64,000 bases of DNA from Arenibacter sp040216555 (GTDB taxonomy: Bacteria; Bacteroidota; Bacteroidia; Flavobacteriales; Flavobacteriaceae): assembly GCA_040216555.1 (NCBI GenBank), contig JAVJOW010000022.1, positions 62,001 through 126,000 on the forward strand, written 5' to 3'. The notes beneath the pieces were generated by a model. It saw only the letters and a list, made by a program, of their open reading frames with translations. It ran no database searches and was not told the origin of the DNA. This document shows, piece after piece, positions 1-8,878 of this stretch. Made by a program: the position numbers and the translations under genes. Every line of letters begins with the position of its first letter. Within the stretch, counting starts at the first letter, position 1.

Positions 1-1
1 C

Positions 2-595
2 GATAATATATTGAGAAAGTTTCAAGTGCCAACTTTTGTAGTTTTAGGTGACAATGAATATAGTGGTTGCACCAACCCATTGCAGGGTTTGGAATACTGG
101 CATAAATATTTTTTACATTATAACGAGAATTGGAGTAATGAAATTCCTATAAAATATCAAACCGAAAGAATTGAAAATTTTAGTTGGGTAAAAAACAAGG
201 TATTATTTATCGGCATTAACTTAATAGGGAGTTCGGTACACGACAAGAATGAATGGCAAAATAGACTTCTTGATAATGGTAATTGGGTTCATCAACTTGT
301 GGAAAGTCAAAAAAATAGCGTAGAGGCGGTTGTTATTTTTGGACATGCAAATATGATTGAAGAAGGTCCAAGTAAGTTTGTGCCTTTTACAGATTTATTT
401 ACTGCGGCTGCTCAATCATTTGGAAAACCGGTACTATACGTACAAGGGGATGGTCACTACTGGATAATGGACAAACCTTGGAAAGAGCAAAATATTACCC
501 GAGTTCAACTTATAGGAGGGGCTACGGCTGCCAAAATAATAGTTGATATTCATCGTGATTATCCATTTATAATCGATGAGAATTTTTTAGACTGA
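2..595 (+). CDS. Metallophosphoesterase-like protein, 3' part only
   Basis: The reading frame is open to the left edge, so the real start lies outside the window; the TTG at position 11 is probably internal. The visible C-terminal 198 residues contain a GDNE motif followed by a conserved Cys, then a GHA motif and a GDGHYW motif. These resemble the Asn/Asp/His metal-ligand blocks of calcineurin-like phosphoesterases. The N-terminal DxH metal-binding block would be upstream and is not visible, so activity and substrate cannot be judged. The gene is followed by 133 bases with no clear terminator, then by dps on the opposite strand. Confidence 0.6.
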   Translation, partial: DNILRKFQVPTFVVLGDNEYSGCTNPLQGLEYWHKYFLHYNENWSNEIPIKYQTERIENFSWVKNKVLFIGINLIGSSVHDKNEWQNRLLDNGNWVHQLVESQKNSVEAVVIFGHANMIEEGPSKFVPFTDLFTAAAQSFGKPVLYVQGDGHYWIMDKPWKEQNITRVQLIGGATAAKIIVDIHRDYPFIIDENFLD

Positions 596-728
596 CATTC
601 AAAATGCACTAATCATCCCGTATCCTGAGTTTTAAATATCAAAAACTACAAATATTGGAATAACTTAAAACCTAATAATCTAGGTATTTATTAACTTGAG
701 GAATGTAAAGAAATTAAATAAATTTTTG

Positions 729-1208
729 TTAAATTTCCTCGGCCAACCAAGCTTTCATCATCCAGACTGTTTTTTCTTGCTGTGTAATAAACTCGCTCAT
801 CATAGAATTGGTACCTTCATCGGAAGCTTCGTCCGAAGCATCCAAGATAGCCCTTTCAATTACCAATAATTCTGAAAGCGATTGTACGATCAAGCGAATC
901 GCATCCTCATCCTTGGTTATATTTTTTCCTACCGGAACTTTAGAATTCGCTATATAATCCTCAAAGGTATGTAAGGGTACACCCCCCAAGGTAAGTATCC
1001 GTTCCGCTATTTCATCTACTTTTAGGTTGGCATCGGTATACAATTCTTCAAATTTTACATGAAGATCAAAAAACCTCTTCCCTTTAATATTCCAGTGAAT
1101 TCCCCTTAGGTTCTGATAGTAACGTTGAAAATTTGCCAATAATTGATTTAAATCCTTACTTAACGATTTTGATTTGGTAACATCCAAACCTATACTGTTT
1201 AAGTGCAT
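729..1208 (-). CDS. dps: Dps family ferritin-like DNA-protection protein
   Basis: This 159-residue protein has the usual Dps length and motif order. The ferroxidase ligands H38, H50, D65 and E69 show the same spacing as in Listeria Dps (His, +12 His, +27 Asp, +31 Glu). A GIHWNIKG block and the LGGxP segment are present. Dps forms a 12-subunit cage in the cytoplasm that oxidises Fe(II) with hydrogen peroxide, stores the iron and protects DNA. An OxyR gene lies 4.6 kb away; Dps is a common OxyR target, which makes peroxide control plausible, but no OxyR site was identified. The gene is convergent with the phosphoesterase and divergent from the export operon. Confidence 0.93.
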   Translation of the reverse strand: MHLNSIGLDVTKSKSLSKDLNQLLANFQRYYQNLRGIHWNIKGKRFFDLHVKFEELYTDANLKVDEIAERILTLGGVPLHTFEDYIANSKVPVGKNITKDEDAIRLIVQSLSELLVIERAILDASDEASDEGTNSMMSEFITQQEKTVWMMKAWLAEEI

Positions 1209-1508
1209 AATGTATCTTTTTAATTATACCCCTAAATTACAGAAATCCCCTTCCATAGAAGCCTTTATTTATTGATAGATTTTATGATTGCATAGTAATA
1301 TACGATCGGAAAAAAGTAAGGTTAAGCATTGGTATGATTATTGATTATAAAACAAATAATTTAACATAAAATTTAAGTAAAATCCAAGAATTAATCACTT
1401 TGTATCGGTTTTGCTGATTAATTAAGAAAATAATAACAAAATATTCTCTTGTATATAGAGGTACTAGCTTAAATTTGAATTATTCCCCCTCAACTAAACC
1501 ACCTAATA
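1209..1508. other. Divergent intergenic region between dps and the export operon
   Basis: These 300 bases hold no ORF. They contain a good Bacteroidota promoter for the rightward operon (given separately). No exact TAnnTTTG match was found on the minus strand for dps; the nearest is TAATTTAG (one mismatch) just upstream of the dps start. The centre is very AT-rich and otherwise featureless. Confidence 0.6.
1449..1477 (+). promoter_or_regulatory. Bacteroidota-type promoter for the adaptor/permease/TolC operon
   Basis: TTG at 1449-1451 and TAAATTTG at 1470-1477 are separated by 18 bases. This fits the Bacteroidota primary-sigma consensus of a TTG-type -33 element and TAnnTTTG -7 element. The predicted transcript start lies about 25 bases before the ATG at 1509. 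Confidence 0.6.
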
Positions 1509-2753
1509 ATGAATAAGAAAAAACTACTCCTATTTGGCATACCCATTGTCTTAATTCTTGTAGGTTACACTTTGTTCGGGAACACCGATGATGATGATGT
1601 AGCCGTTACTACCAAAGTGGTAAAGGGCGATTTTGTTAATGAAGTCATTATTTCCGGAGAGGCCCAATCTACCAGTTTGAAAAAAATTAACGGCCCCGAT
1701 GACATCCGAAAATTTAAACTAAGGGATGTAAAAATTCAAGATCTTATTCCAGAGGGTTCACTGGTAAAGGAGGGCGACTATGTGGGGCGCTTGGATCCCT
1801 CCGAGGTGAATGAACAGATTTTGGATGCCCAATTAAACTTGGAAACGGCACAGTCCAAATACACCCAAGAACAGTTGGACACAACCCTTACCTTAAAACA
1901 GGAGCGAACTGCAATAAAAGATTTGCTTTTTGATATCCAAGAAAATAAGCTGGAGCTTAAACAGTCAATTTATGAGCCTCCAGCTACTATAAAAAAGTTA
2001 GAAATAAATATTGAGCGCCTAGAACGGGATCTAAAGGAGAAAACCGAGGATTACAAGATTAAAGAACAGAAAGCCATGGCCAAAATGGTGGAGGTCGGAA
2101 CTGAGGTATCCAAAATCAGCAAAATGTTGGAGGAACTTAGAAATCTTCAAAAATCCTTCACCATCCACTCAGATGCCAATGGAATGGTGACTTACGCCAA
2201 AAACTGGGATGGGTCCAAAAGAAAGGTGGGCTCGTCCATAAGTATGTGGGACCCCGCAATTGCCGCCTTACCTGACCTAACCAAAATGGAATCCAAGACC
2301 TATGCTAATGAGGTGGACATTAGAAAGATTAAAAAAGATCTTCCGGTTGTTATTGGTTTTGATGCCTTTCCGGATGTAACCGTAAAAGGAACCATCACCA
2401 ATGTAGCCAATGTCGGGGAAGAAAAACGAGGGTCGGATATTAAACTTTTTCAGGTACTGGTAAATTTTGATGAAAACAATGAAAATGTTAGACCTGGAAT
2501 GACCACTTCCAATAGAATACTGATCCATAAGGAAGAAGAGGTTCTTATGGTGCCCTTGGAAGCCGTTTTCTCTCAGGATTCCATAAGTTTTGTATACGCC
2601 AAATCCGGCTTATCCATAGATAAAAAGGAAATTGAAATGGGCGAATCAAACTTGGACGTAGTAATTATTAGAAAAGGTTTAAATGAGAATGATGTTGTAT
2701 ATCTGAGCAAACCCGAAGGACTGGAAGAAAAAGGTATTCTGTCTATAAACTAG
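1509..2753 (+). CDS. HlyD/MacA-type periplasmic adaptor protein
   Basis: This 414-residue protein has an N-terminal membrane anchor (about residues 5-23), a barrel/lipoyl-like segment, a long coiled-coil hairpin (about residues 110-220, rich in Glu/Lys/Leu) and a C-terminal beta-barrel region. That is the layout of adaptors bridging an inner-membrane transporter and a TolC channel. It is the first gene of an operon: the permease starts 4 bases after its stop and a TolC gene follows. It would act in the periplasm in export of an unknown substrate. MacA is the closest described relative by architecture, but I do not assign that symbol because substrate and ATPase are unknown. Confidence 0.85.
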   Translation: MNKKKLLLFGIPIVLILVGYTLFGNTDDDDVAVTTKVVKGDFVNEVIISGEAQSTSLKKINGPDDIRKFKLRDVKIQDLIPEGSLVKEGDYVGRLDPSEVNEQILDAQLNLETAQSKYTQEQLDTTLTLKQERTAIKDLLFDIQENKLELKQSIYEPPATIKKLEINIERLERDLKEKTEDYKIKEQKAMAKMVEVGTEVSKISKMLEELRNLQKSFTIHSDANGMVTYAKNWDGSKRKVGSSISMWDPAIAALPDLTKMESKTYANEVDIRKIKKDLPVVIGFDAFPDVTVKGTITNVANVGEEKRGSDIKLFQVLVNFDENNENVRPGMTTSNRILIHKEEEVLMVPLEAVFSQDSISFVYAKSGLSIDKKEIEMGESNLDVVIIRKGLNENDVVYLSKPEGLEEKGILSIN

Positions 2754-2757
2754 CTTC

Positions 2758-4128
2758 ATGATAGACAAGATACTTCTAGAACAGATTGTCTCTAATTTCA
2801 GGGAAGCCATACGCGTGGTGACAATCAACAAGGTTAGAACTTTTTTAACGGCTCTGGGAATTATATTTGGTGTTGCAGCCGTAATTACAATGTTATCTAT
2901 TGGAAACGGGGCCGAGAAGGAGATCCTGGCACAATTGGAACTGGTCGGCGTCAACAACATTGTGGTCACACCCATACCCGACGAGGAAGACGAAAACAGC
3001 AGTGAAGAAGAGGAAGGCGCACAGGAAACTACCCGTTTTTCAAAAGGATTGGATCTCTTGGATGTAGCCAGTATAGCAAATAATATTCCTACCATAAAAG
3101 CCATTAGTCCGGAGATAATCCTGGAAACCTATGTAATCAATAAGGGAAGGCAAAATCCGGTGAAATTAATCGGTGTCACCAATTCTTTTTTTGAGACTTC
3201 CAATATACATATAGGTAAAGGCAGTAAATTCTCTGAAGAACATATTATAAATGCTGCTTCGGTCTGTATTATTGGTGAGAAAGTGGAAAAGAAATTGTTT
3301 CCAGGTGAGAGCGCCATTGGTAAGCAAATAAAGGTAAAGGACGTTTGGCTTCAAGTTATAGGAATAATCGAAGAAAAACTTATTTCGGAAAAAGCTCAGG
3401 AAAACCTGGGCATCAGAGATTTGAACCAGGATATTTATGTTCCCGTAAAGACCTTTTTGGTTAGATATAAGGATAGAAAGATCATATCGGACGAACCCTT
3501 GGACTTCAGTGGTGGAGGTATGATCATTATTAGTGGAGCCAATAATGGACCCAAGAAGAGGATTCCCAGGGGCAATTACCATCAATTGGATAAATTAACC
3601 GTCCAGGTCAACAATTCCAATGAGCTAAAAGCAACAGCTGAAGTATTGAGCAAACTTCTTAAAAGAAAACACAATGATGTGTTGGATTTTGAAATTACCA
3701 TCCCCATTCAATTGCTAAAACAGCAGCAGAAAACGAAGCAGATATTCAATATTGTACTCAGCGTAATTGCCGGGATATCACTTCTAATAGGTGGTATCGG
3801 CATCATGAATATTATGTTGGCCTCTGTATTGGAACGGACAAAGGAAATAGGCATTATGAGGGCCATTGGCGCCACCAAGCAAGATGTAATTCTACAATTT
3901 TTGTCAGAGTCCGTCCTCATTAGTTTGGGCGGAGGTATAATAGGAATATTATTGGGAATTGTAGCATCGTATGGATTGGAACTGGCCACGGGCATAGAAA
4001 CCATACTTTCATTGAACTCCATAATTTTATCCTTTTTTGTAGCCACTTTTATTGGGCTTGCGTTTGGAGTGCTACCTGCAAAATCAGCTGCCAACAAAAA
4101 TCCAATAGAAGCGATAAGACGTGAATAG
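2758..4128 (+). CDS. MacB/FtsX-type ABC transporter permease without ATPase domain
   Basis: This 456-residue inner-membrane protein has the FtsX/MacB layout: one N-terminal membrane segment (about 24-46), a large periplasmic MacB_PCD-type domain (about 50-325) and three C-terminal membrane segments (about 335-360, 378-405, 415-440). The ERTKEIGIMRAIGA block before the second membrane segment is the typical FtsX coupling region. Unlike MacB it has no nucleotide-binding domain, so it needs a separate ATPase, and none is encoded anywhere in this window. The periplasmic domain carries an acidic stretch (DEEDENSSEEEE) near residue 82. It lies 4 bases after the adaptor gene, so co-translation is likely. 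Confidence 0.88.
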   Translation: MIDKILLEQIVSNFREAIRVVTINKVRTFLTALGIIFGVAAVITMLSIGNGAEKEILAQLELVGVNNIVVTPIPDEEDENSSEEEEGAQETTRFSKGLDLLDVASIANNIPTIKAISPEIILETYVINKGRQNPVKLIGVTNSFFETSNIHIGKGSKFSEEHIINAASVCIIGEKVEKKLFPGESAIGKQIKVKDVWLQVIGIIEEKLISEKAQENLGIRDLNQDIYVPVKTFLVRYKDRKIISDEPLDFSGGGMIIISGANNGPKKRIPRGNYHQLDKLTVQVNNSNELKATAEVLSKLLKRKHNDVLDFEITIPIQLLKQQQKTKQIFNIVLSVIAGISLLIGGIGIMNIMLASVLERTKEIGIMRAIGATKQDVILQFLSESVLISLGGGIIGILLGIVASYGLELATGIETILSLNSIILSFFVATFIGLAFGVLPAKSAANKNPIEAIRRE

Positions 4129-4193
4129 AAAATTTTCCAGATAACATCTGTAACCTTTACCCTCCCCCATTTTATCAATCAAAATAGTCCAAT

Positions 4194-5654
4194 ATGAAAA
4201 AATGTATTGTGTTGTTATTCCTATGTTCAAACCTTATTGTCCTGGGACAGTCCAAAAAGCTAACACTAAAGGAGGCCATAGAAATGGCGAAAAAAAACTC
4301 CCCCGAATACCAAGCCGTCCTGAACCAATCTCAAGCCAGCTATTGGAAATACAGGACCTATATGGCCGAATTTCTGCCCCAATTTAGATTAATTGCCACT
4401 GTACCGGATTACTCCAATTCCATTCAAAGGATTACCAATGACGAGGGACAGGATATTTTCGTAAATCAAAATCAGTCTAGAATTGATGGGCAACTTGCCA
4501 TTACCCAGCAAGTGCCATTTACAGGTGGAGACTTTTCCCTAATTTCCCGATTACAACGAGTGGATCGCTATGGTGACATTGAATCCAGTAATTACTCCCT
4601 AACACCATTTTCCATAAATTACTATCAGAATTCCCTATTCTTTAATCCGTATAAATGGGACCGGCAAATAGAACCTTTAAAGTTTGAGGAATCCAAACGC
4701 GAATTCATAGAACGTATGGAAGATATTTCCTTAAGCAGTTGCCTACGTTATTTTGGTCTTTTAACCGCGCAAATGAGATTAAAAAATTCCCAGAATAATT
4801 TAGCTACCCAAGATACCTTATTGCAGATTGCCAAAGGAAGGTTTGAGATTGGAAAAATAGCCGAGAACGAATTGTTACAAATGGAACTTGGGCATCTAAA
4901 TTCAAAAAATGAAGTTACTAGCAACACCATTTCACTTAAAAGGACTTCTCAAAATTTGGCCCGCTATCTGGAACTGGAAACCGAAGACATAGAACTGTTC
5001 ATTCCAGAGAAATTAGTAGATTTTGAGGTAAGTGTGCAGACTGCCCTGGATGAGGCTACCAATAACAGAAAATCCGTTATAGAATTTAGAAGGAGGCGTT
5101 TGGAAGCAGAAAGAAACCTTGCGGAAATAAAAGGTACCAATAGATTGGAAATTAATGTCAATGCCAATTTTGGATTAAATAAACGTGCAGATGATTATGA
5201 CGCCCTTTTCCAAGATTTTGATAGACAACAAAATGTCTCCGTATCCCTGGGTATTCCCATTTTCGATTGGGGGGTATCCAAGTCCAGAAGAAAAATGGGA
5301 GAGGCCGATTTAGGTCTGGTAGAAACAAATATTGAGCAGGAACAACAGGCCTTTGAACAGGAAATATACCTACATATTTTAAATTGGTCCAGCAAAAGGG
5401 ATTTTCTAGCTACTTCGGAAAAAGCGAAAGAGATCGCCATAAAACGCTATCAAATCACTAAAGAGCGATATATTCTAGGAAAAATAACCATTACAGATCT
5501 AAATTTGGCGCAACAGGAAAAAGACAAGGCAGAACTTGACTACCTGAATTCTTTGCAAAATTTCTGGACGGATTACTATACGTTGAGAAAACTAACGCTT
5601 TATGATTTTATCAATGACAAAAAGATAGAACCGGAAAAGTTTATTTTCGATTAA
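4194..5654 (+). CDS. TolC-family outer-membrane efflux protein
   Basis: This 486-residue protein has a signal peptide ending near VLGQS (about residue 20). Two alpha-helical OEP repeats follow; each starts with a pattern of the LKEAIEMAKKNSPEY type and contains long amphipathic helices. It would form the outer-membrane and periplasmic channel of the exporter made with the two upstream genes. The 65-base gap after the permease shows no terminator, so co-transcription is likely. The protein ends the operon; oxyR starts 134 bases later. Confidence 0.88.
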   Translation: MKKCIVLLFLCSNLIVLGQSKKLTLKEAIEMAKKNSPEYQAVLNQSQASYWKYRTYMAEFLPQFRLIATVPDYSNSIQRITNDEGQDIFVNQNQSRIDGQLAITQQVPFTGGDFSLISRLQRVDRYGDIESSNYSLTPFSINYYQNSLFFNPYKWDRQIEPLKFEESKREFIERMEDISLSSCLRYFGLLTAQMRLKNSQNNLATQDTLLQIAKGRFEIGKIAENELLQMELGHLNSKNEVTSNTISLKRTSQNLARYLELETEDIELFIPEKLVDFEVSVQTALDEATNNRKSVIEFRRRRLEAERNLAEIKGTNRLEINVNANFGLNKRADDYDALFQDFDRQQNVSVSLGIPIFDWGVSKSRRKMGEADLGLVETNIEQEQQAFEQEIYLHILNWSSKRDFLATSEKAKEIAIKRYQITKERYILGKITITDLNLAQQEKDKAELDYLNSLQNFWTDYYTLRKLTLYDFINDKKIEPEKFIFD

Positions 5655-5788
5655 GACCTTAATGGCACTAACTTATTTTATATAGTCACGTCCAAATATG
5701 GCATTCTCATAAGATTTTACAACTAAGGTTCAAACTTTATAGGTTTTGTTTATAGTTTTTATAATTTTATCACTTTAAATAATACTTC

Positions 5789-6727
5789 ATGACCATTACA
5801 CAGTTGCAATATGTTCTTGCCGTTGCCGAGTACCAGAATTTTACCTTGGCGGCCGAAAAAAGCTTTGTTACCCAACCTACATTGAGTATGCAGGTCCAAA
5901 AATTGGAGGACGAGTTGGACATATTAATTTTCGATAGGAGTAAAAAACCCATTACCATAACCGAGGTGGGGGCCAAAATAGTTGCCCAGGCCAAGAATAT
6001 TGTCAACGAGGCCAATCGCATAAAGGATATAGTAGATCAGGAAAAAGGTTTTATAGGCGGTGAGTTCACCCTTGGGATCATCCCTACCATTATGCCCACT
6101 TTATTGCCCATGTTCCTGAGGACCTTTATAAAAAAATATCCCAAAGTAAACCTGATCATTAAAGAGCAGAACACGGAAAATTTGATCCGTAACCTGCAAG
6201 ATGGCCATATTGATGCCGCAATTGCTGCTACGCCCTTGGAAATCCAGTTTATTAAGGAACGCCCACTATATTACGAACCTTTTGTAGGGTATGTACCTCC
6301 TAATCATAGATTGGGAAAAATATCGGAATTAGTACCTGAAGATTTGGAAATTGCGGATGTTCTACTTCTAAGGGACGGACATTGCTTTAGGGATGGGGTC
6401 ATAAATTTGTGCAATGCCTCTAAAAATTACCAGGAAGAGCACTTTCAACTACAGAGTGGTAGTTTCGAAACTTTGATCAACCTATCCAATGAAGGATTGG
6501 GTATGACCCTCCTACCCTTCCTAAATACCATTGAATTGGATGATAAAAAGAAGCAGAACCTAAAATTCTTTAAAAATCCCTCACCTGCCCGGGAAGTAAG
6601 TCTTATTTACCATAAAAGCGAGCTGAAAATACAAATTACAGAAGCATTATATGATGTTATTGCCAGTGTAGTAAGAGGTGCTATTGCTTTTCAGGATGTA
6701 AAAATTATTAGTCCGTTAAACAAATAA
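5789..6727 (+). CDS. oxyR: OxyR, hydrogen-peroxide-sensing LysR-family regulator
   Basis: This 312-residue LysR protein has the N-terminal winged helix-turn-helix (about residues 1-60) and a substrate-binding-like regulatory domain. The segment DGHCFRD places a cysteine at residue 199, and a second cysteine falls at residue 208. These are the same positions and spacing as the peroxidatic and resolving cysteines of E. coli OxyR, so assignment as OxyR rather than a generic LysR protein is well supported. On oxidation the C199-C208 disulfide switches activation of peroxide-defence genes. The nearby dps gene and an msrA-like gene fit an oxidative-stress neighbourhood. The stop codon abuts the end of the convergent lipoprotein gene. 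Confidence 0.94.
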   Translation: MTITQLQYVLAVAEYQNFTLAAEKSFVTQPTLSMQVQKLEDELDILIFDRSKKPITITEVGAKIVAQAKNIVNEANRIKDIVDQEKGFIGGEFTLGIIPTIMPTLLPMFLRTFIKKYPKVNLIIKEQNTENLIRNLQDGHIDAAIAATPLEIQFIKERPLYYEPFVGYVPPNHRLGKISELVPEDLEIADVLLLRDGHCFRDGVINLCNASKNYQEEHFQLQSGSFETLINLSNEGLGMTLLPFLNTIELDDKKKQNLKFFKNPSPAREVSLIYHKSELKIQITEALYDVIASVVRGAIAFQDVKIISPLNK

Positions 6728-7123
6728 TTATTTCATTTTTCTATATTTATAGGAACATTCCTCTATACAGCCCACATTGGATAGTATTAGTCGCCCGTCA
6801 GCAAAAGTCATATTAAAATTGGTCTCTATTGCATTATTTTCACAGTGATATCGCAAGGTCAAAACACTTTCACTGGTGCTGTAAATTCCATTGACAATAC
6901 CTCCACAGGCTTTCTCATTGTGGGTATAGGAACCATTGGCCTTGAATTCGAATATAGGTCCGTTCATAACTGTCGTCCAATTTTCAACGATATCGCCAGG
7001 GCTAATTTTGGTGGCTTCCAATTGCCATTTTCCGAGAAGTTCATTGGTAATAAGAGGTAGGGTGTCTTCATCCTTCCCGCAACTGAGGACGAATAGGATA
7101 AATACGTAGGTTATTTGTTTCAT
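6728..7123 (-). CDS. Small lipoprotein with lipocalin-like fold
   Basis: This 131-residue protein starts with a short signal sequence and a likely lipidated Cys at residue 15 (lipobox VLSC). The pattern LLGKWQLEA, then alternating strands and a late FADGRLILSN segment, is typical of Bacteroidota lipocalin-like lipoproteins. Four further Cys (in KACGG, YHCEN, VGCIEEC) suggest disulfides after export. Function is unknown. It is convergent with oxyR, with no space between the stop codons. Confidence 0.65.
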   Translation of the reverse strand: MKQITYVFILFVLSCGKDEDTLPLITNELLGKWQLEATKISPGDIVENWTTVMNGPIFEFKANGSYTHNEKACGGIVNGIYSTSESVLTLRYHCENNAIETNFNMTFADGRLILSNVGCIEECSYKYRKMK

Positions 7124-7230
7124 TATATATAATATTGGGGGTCCGCCATTATATACGGTTGAAAAAGCCTAAATAGTTGTCCTTAAAGGTAAGAAGTCTT
7201 AAAAAACAAAGTTGCTCACATAAAAGTATT

Positions 7231-7262
7231 CAAAAAAAAGCCACTTTATTAAGGTGGCTTAT
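7231..7262 (-). terminator. Intrinsic terminator after the 65-residue gene
   Basis: Read on the minus strand, AAGCCAC (7254-7260) pairs with GTGGCTT (7238-7244) across a short AT loop and is followed by a run of T (7231-7238). It lies directly behind the stop codon of the small gene at 7265-7462. Confidence 0.8.
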
Positions 7263-7264
7263 AT

Positions 7265-7462
7265 CTATGCTTTTAAATAAAGAAGGCTTTGTTGTAGTTC
7301 TGGTTTGTCATTAATAAATTGCTTTAACCAGAGTTTTAATTCTTCTATTTCAAATGGTAATAGTCTAGTCACTGCTTTTTCTAGTTCTTTGCAAAATAAC
7401 TTTGTATCGAAACTAACCTTTTGCAGTACGGTTTTGGTGTACTCTAACATAGCTCTTGCCAT
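7265..7462 (-). CDS. Conserved small helical protein, function unknown
   Basis: This 65-residue basic, helical protein begins MARAMLEYTKTVLQKVSFD and contains a KELEKAVTRLLP segment. I believe very similar short proteins occur widely in Flavobacteria, but that is from memory and no function is known to me. There is no signal peptide, Cys pair or recognisable nucleic-acid motif apart from a net positive N-terminus. Support for a real gene: a clean ATG start, a strong intrinsic terminator right behind it, and a position between two well-defined genes. Confidence 0.72.
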   Translation of the reverse strand: MARAMLEYTKTVLQKVSFDTKLFCKELEKAVTRLLPFEIEELKLWLKQFINDKPELQQSLLYLKA

Positions 7463-7549
7463 ATTTCAAAATAATTTTAGGTTGCTTGGACTAAGATAAC
7501 CAATAAAAGGTATATATTATTGCCGTCTTTCCGTTAAATAATAGATAAA

Positions 7550-8878
7550 ATGATGTTAAAGTCGATGAACGTACTATTTCAAATGCTTTTTTCTAATAAA
7601 AAAAGGATTCTTGGACAGCTGATTTTGGTTGGTGCCTCAATAACCTCAATAGGATGTAAAACACTAAATAACAACAGATTAAACAAAAGCATTAACCAAC
7701 AGTTAAGCTCAAGAACCGTAGATAATTACTTTCAGGGCCTATTAGTTTATGATCCTGTAACAAAAGACACCTTATATAGTCATAATAGCCAAAAATATTT
7801 TACACCGGCGAGCAATACAAAGATAATTACACTATATACTTCCCTTAAAACCTTGCCAGATAGAATCCCGGCCCTAAAATATATCGTTAAAAATGACACC
7901 CTATACATGGAAGGTACTGGCGACCCAACTTTGTTGCATTCCTATTTTGGTGACAGTACCGCAATACAATTTGCCCAGAAGTATAAGAACGTATCCCTTT
8001 ATCTAAATAATTTTGAAGAAAGTAGATATGGTCCAGGTTGGGCATGGGAGGATTATGACCTCTATTTTAGTCCAGAAAGAAATAGTCTTCCTTTATACGG
8101 CAATGTTGTAACCATTACCAATAACGGGAACGTGGAAGTTACCCCAGAACATTTCAAAAACCAAGTAGTACCCATTAGTTATCGAGTAAATAGGGAATTG
8201 TACAACAATACCTTTTATTATGACCCCCAGAGAAATGATACTTTGGAGAGTCCTTTTATGATAGACAGCACACTTACAAAAAGCCTATTGGAAGAAGTCC
8301 TACTTAAAAAGGTCAATATTGTCCAAAAGATGCCTAATGAGGAAAAACAAGTACTTTACAGTGTTTCTTCTGATTCCCTGTATAAGAGAATGATGGAGGT
8401 AAGTGATAATTTTCTTGCAGAACAATTATTAATTTTAAGCTCCTCTACCCTTTCGGATACCCTAAATAGTGCTAAGGCCAGAAATAATATGCTAGACAAT
8501 TATTTGAAGCAACTTGAGCAACCACCACGATGGGTAGATGGCTCCGGACTTTCCCGTTATAATTTGTTCACACCGGGAACAATGGTCTATGTATTAAATA
8601 AAATGTACCAGGAAATACCAAGGGAACGCCTGTTCAACCTTTTCCCAGTTGGCGGTCTTACCGGGACTTTAAAAGGAAGGTTTAATGGTAATGACCGACC
8701 ATATATTTACGCCAAAACCGGATCACTTGGTAATAATTATTGCCTTAGCGGATATCTAATAACTAAATCTGGAAAAACTTTAATATTTAGTTTTATGAAC
8801 AACCATTTCACCAAAAGTAATAGTGAGATAAAACAACATATGGAATCCATTTTTGAAATGATCAGGGATAATTATTGA
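7550..8878 (+). CDS. dacB: D-alanyl-D-alanine carboxypeptidase/endopeptidase, PBP4 type (peptidase S13)
   Basis: This 442-residue protein carries the three penicillin-binding motifs in order: S88-N-T-K91, S285-D-N287 and K389-T-G391. It would trim or cleave peptidoglycan stem peptides in the periplasm. The N-terminus has a hydrophobic segment and a possible lipobox with Cys at residue 36 (SIGC), so it may be a membrane-anchored lipoprotein, which differs from soluble E. coli PBP4. At 442 residues it is slightly shorter than E. coli DacB, consistent with a reduced insert between the SxxK and SxN motifs. Its last 7 bases overlap the end of the convergent msrA-like gene. Confidence 0.88.
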   Translation: MMLKSMNVLFQMLFSNKKRILGQLILVGASITSIGCKTLNNNRLNKSINQQLSSRTVDNYFQGLLVYDPVTKDTLYSHNSQKYFTPASNTKIITLYTSLKTLPDRIPALKYIVKNDTLYMEGTGDPTLLHSYFGDSTAIQFAQKYKNVSLYLNNFEESRYGPGWAWEDYDLYFSPERNSLPLYGNVVTITNNGNVEVTPEHFKNQVVPISYRVNRELYNNTFYYDPQRNDTLESPFMIDSTLTKSLLEEVLLKKVNIVQKMPNEEKQVLYSVSSDSLYKRMMEVSDNFLAEQLLILSSSTLSDTLNSAKARNNMLDNYLKQLEQPPRWVDGSGLSRYNLFTPGTMVYVLNKMYQEIPRERLFNLFPVGGLTGTLKGRFNGNDRPYIYAKTGSLGNNYCLSGYLITKSGKTLIFSFMNNHFTKSNSEIKQHMESIFEMIRDNY

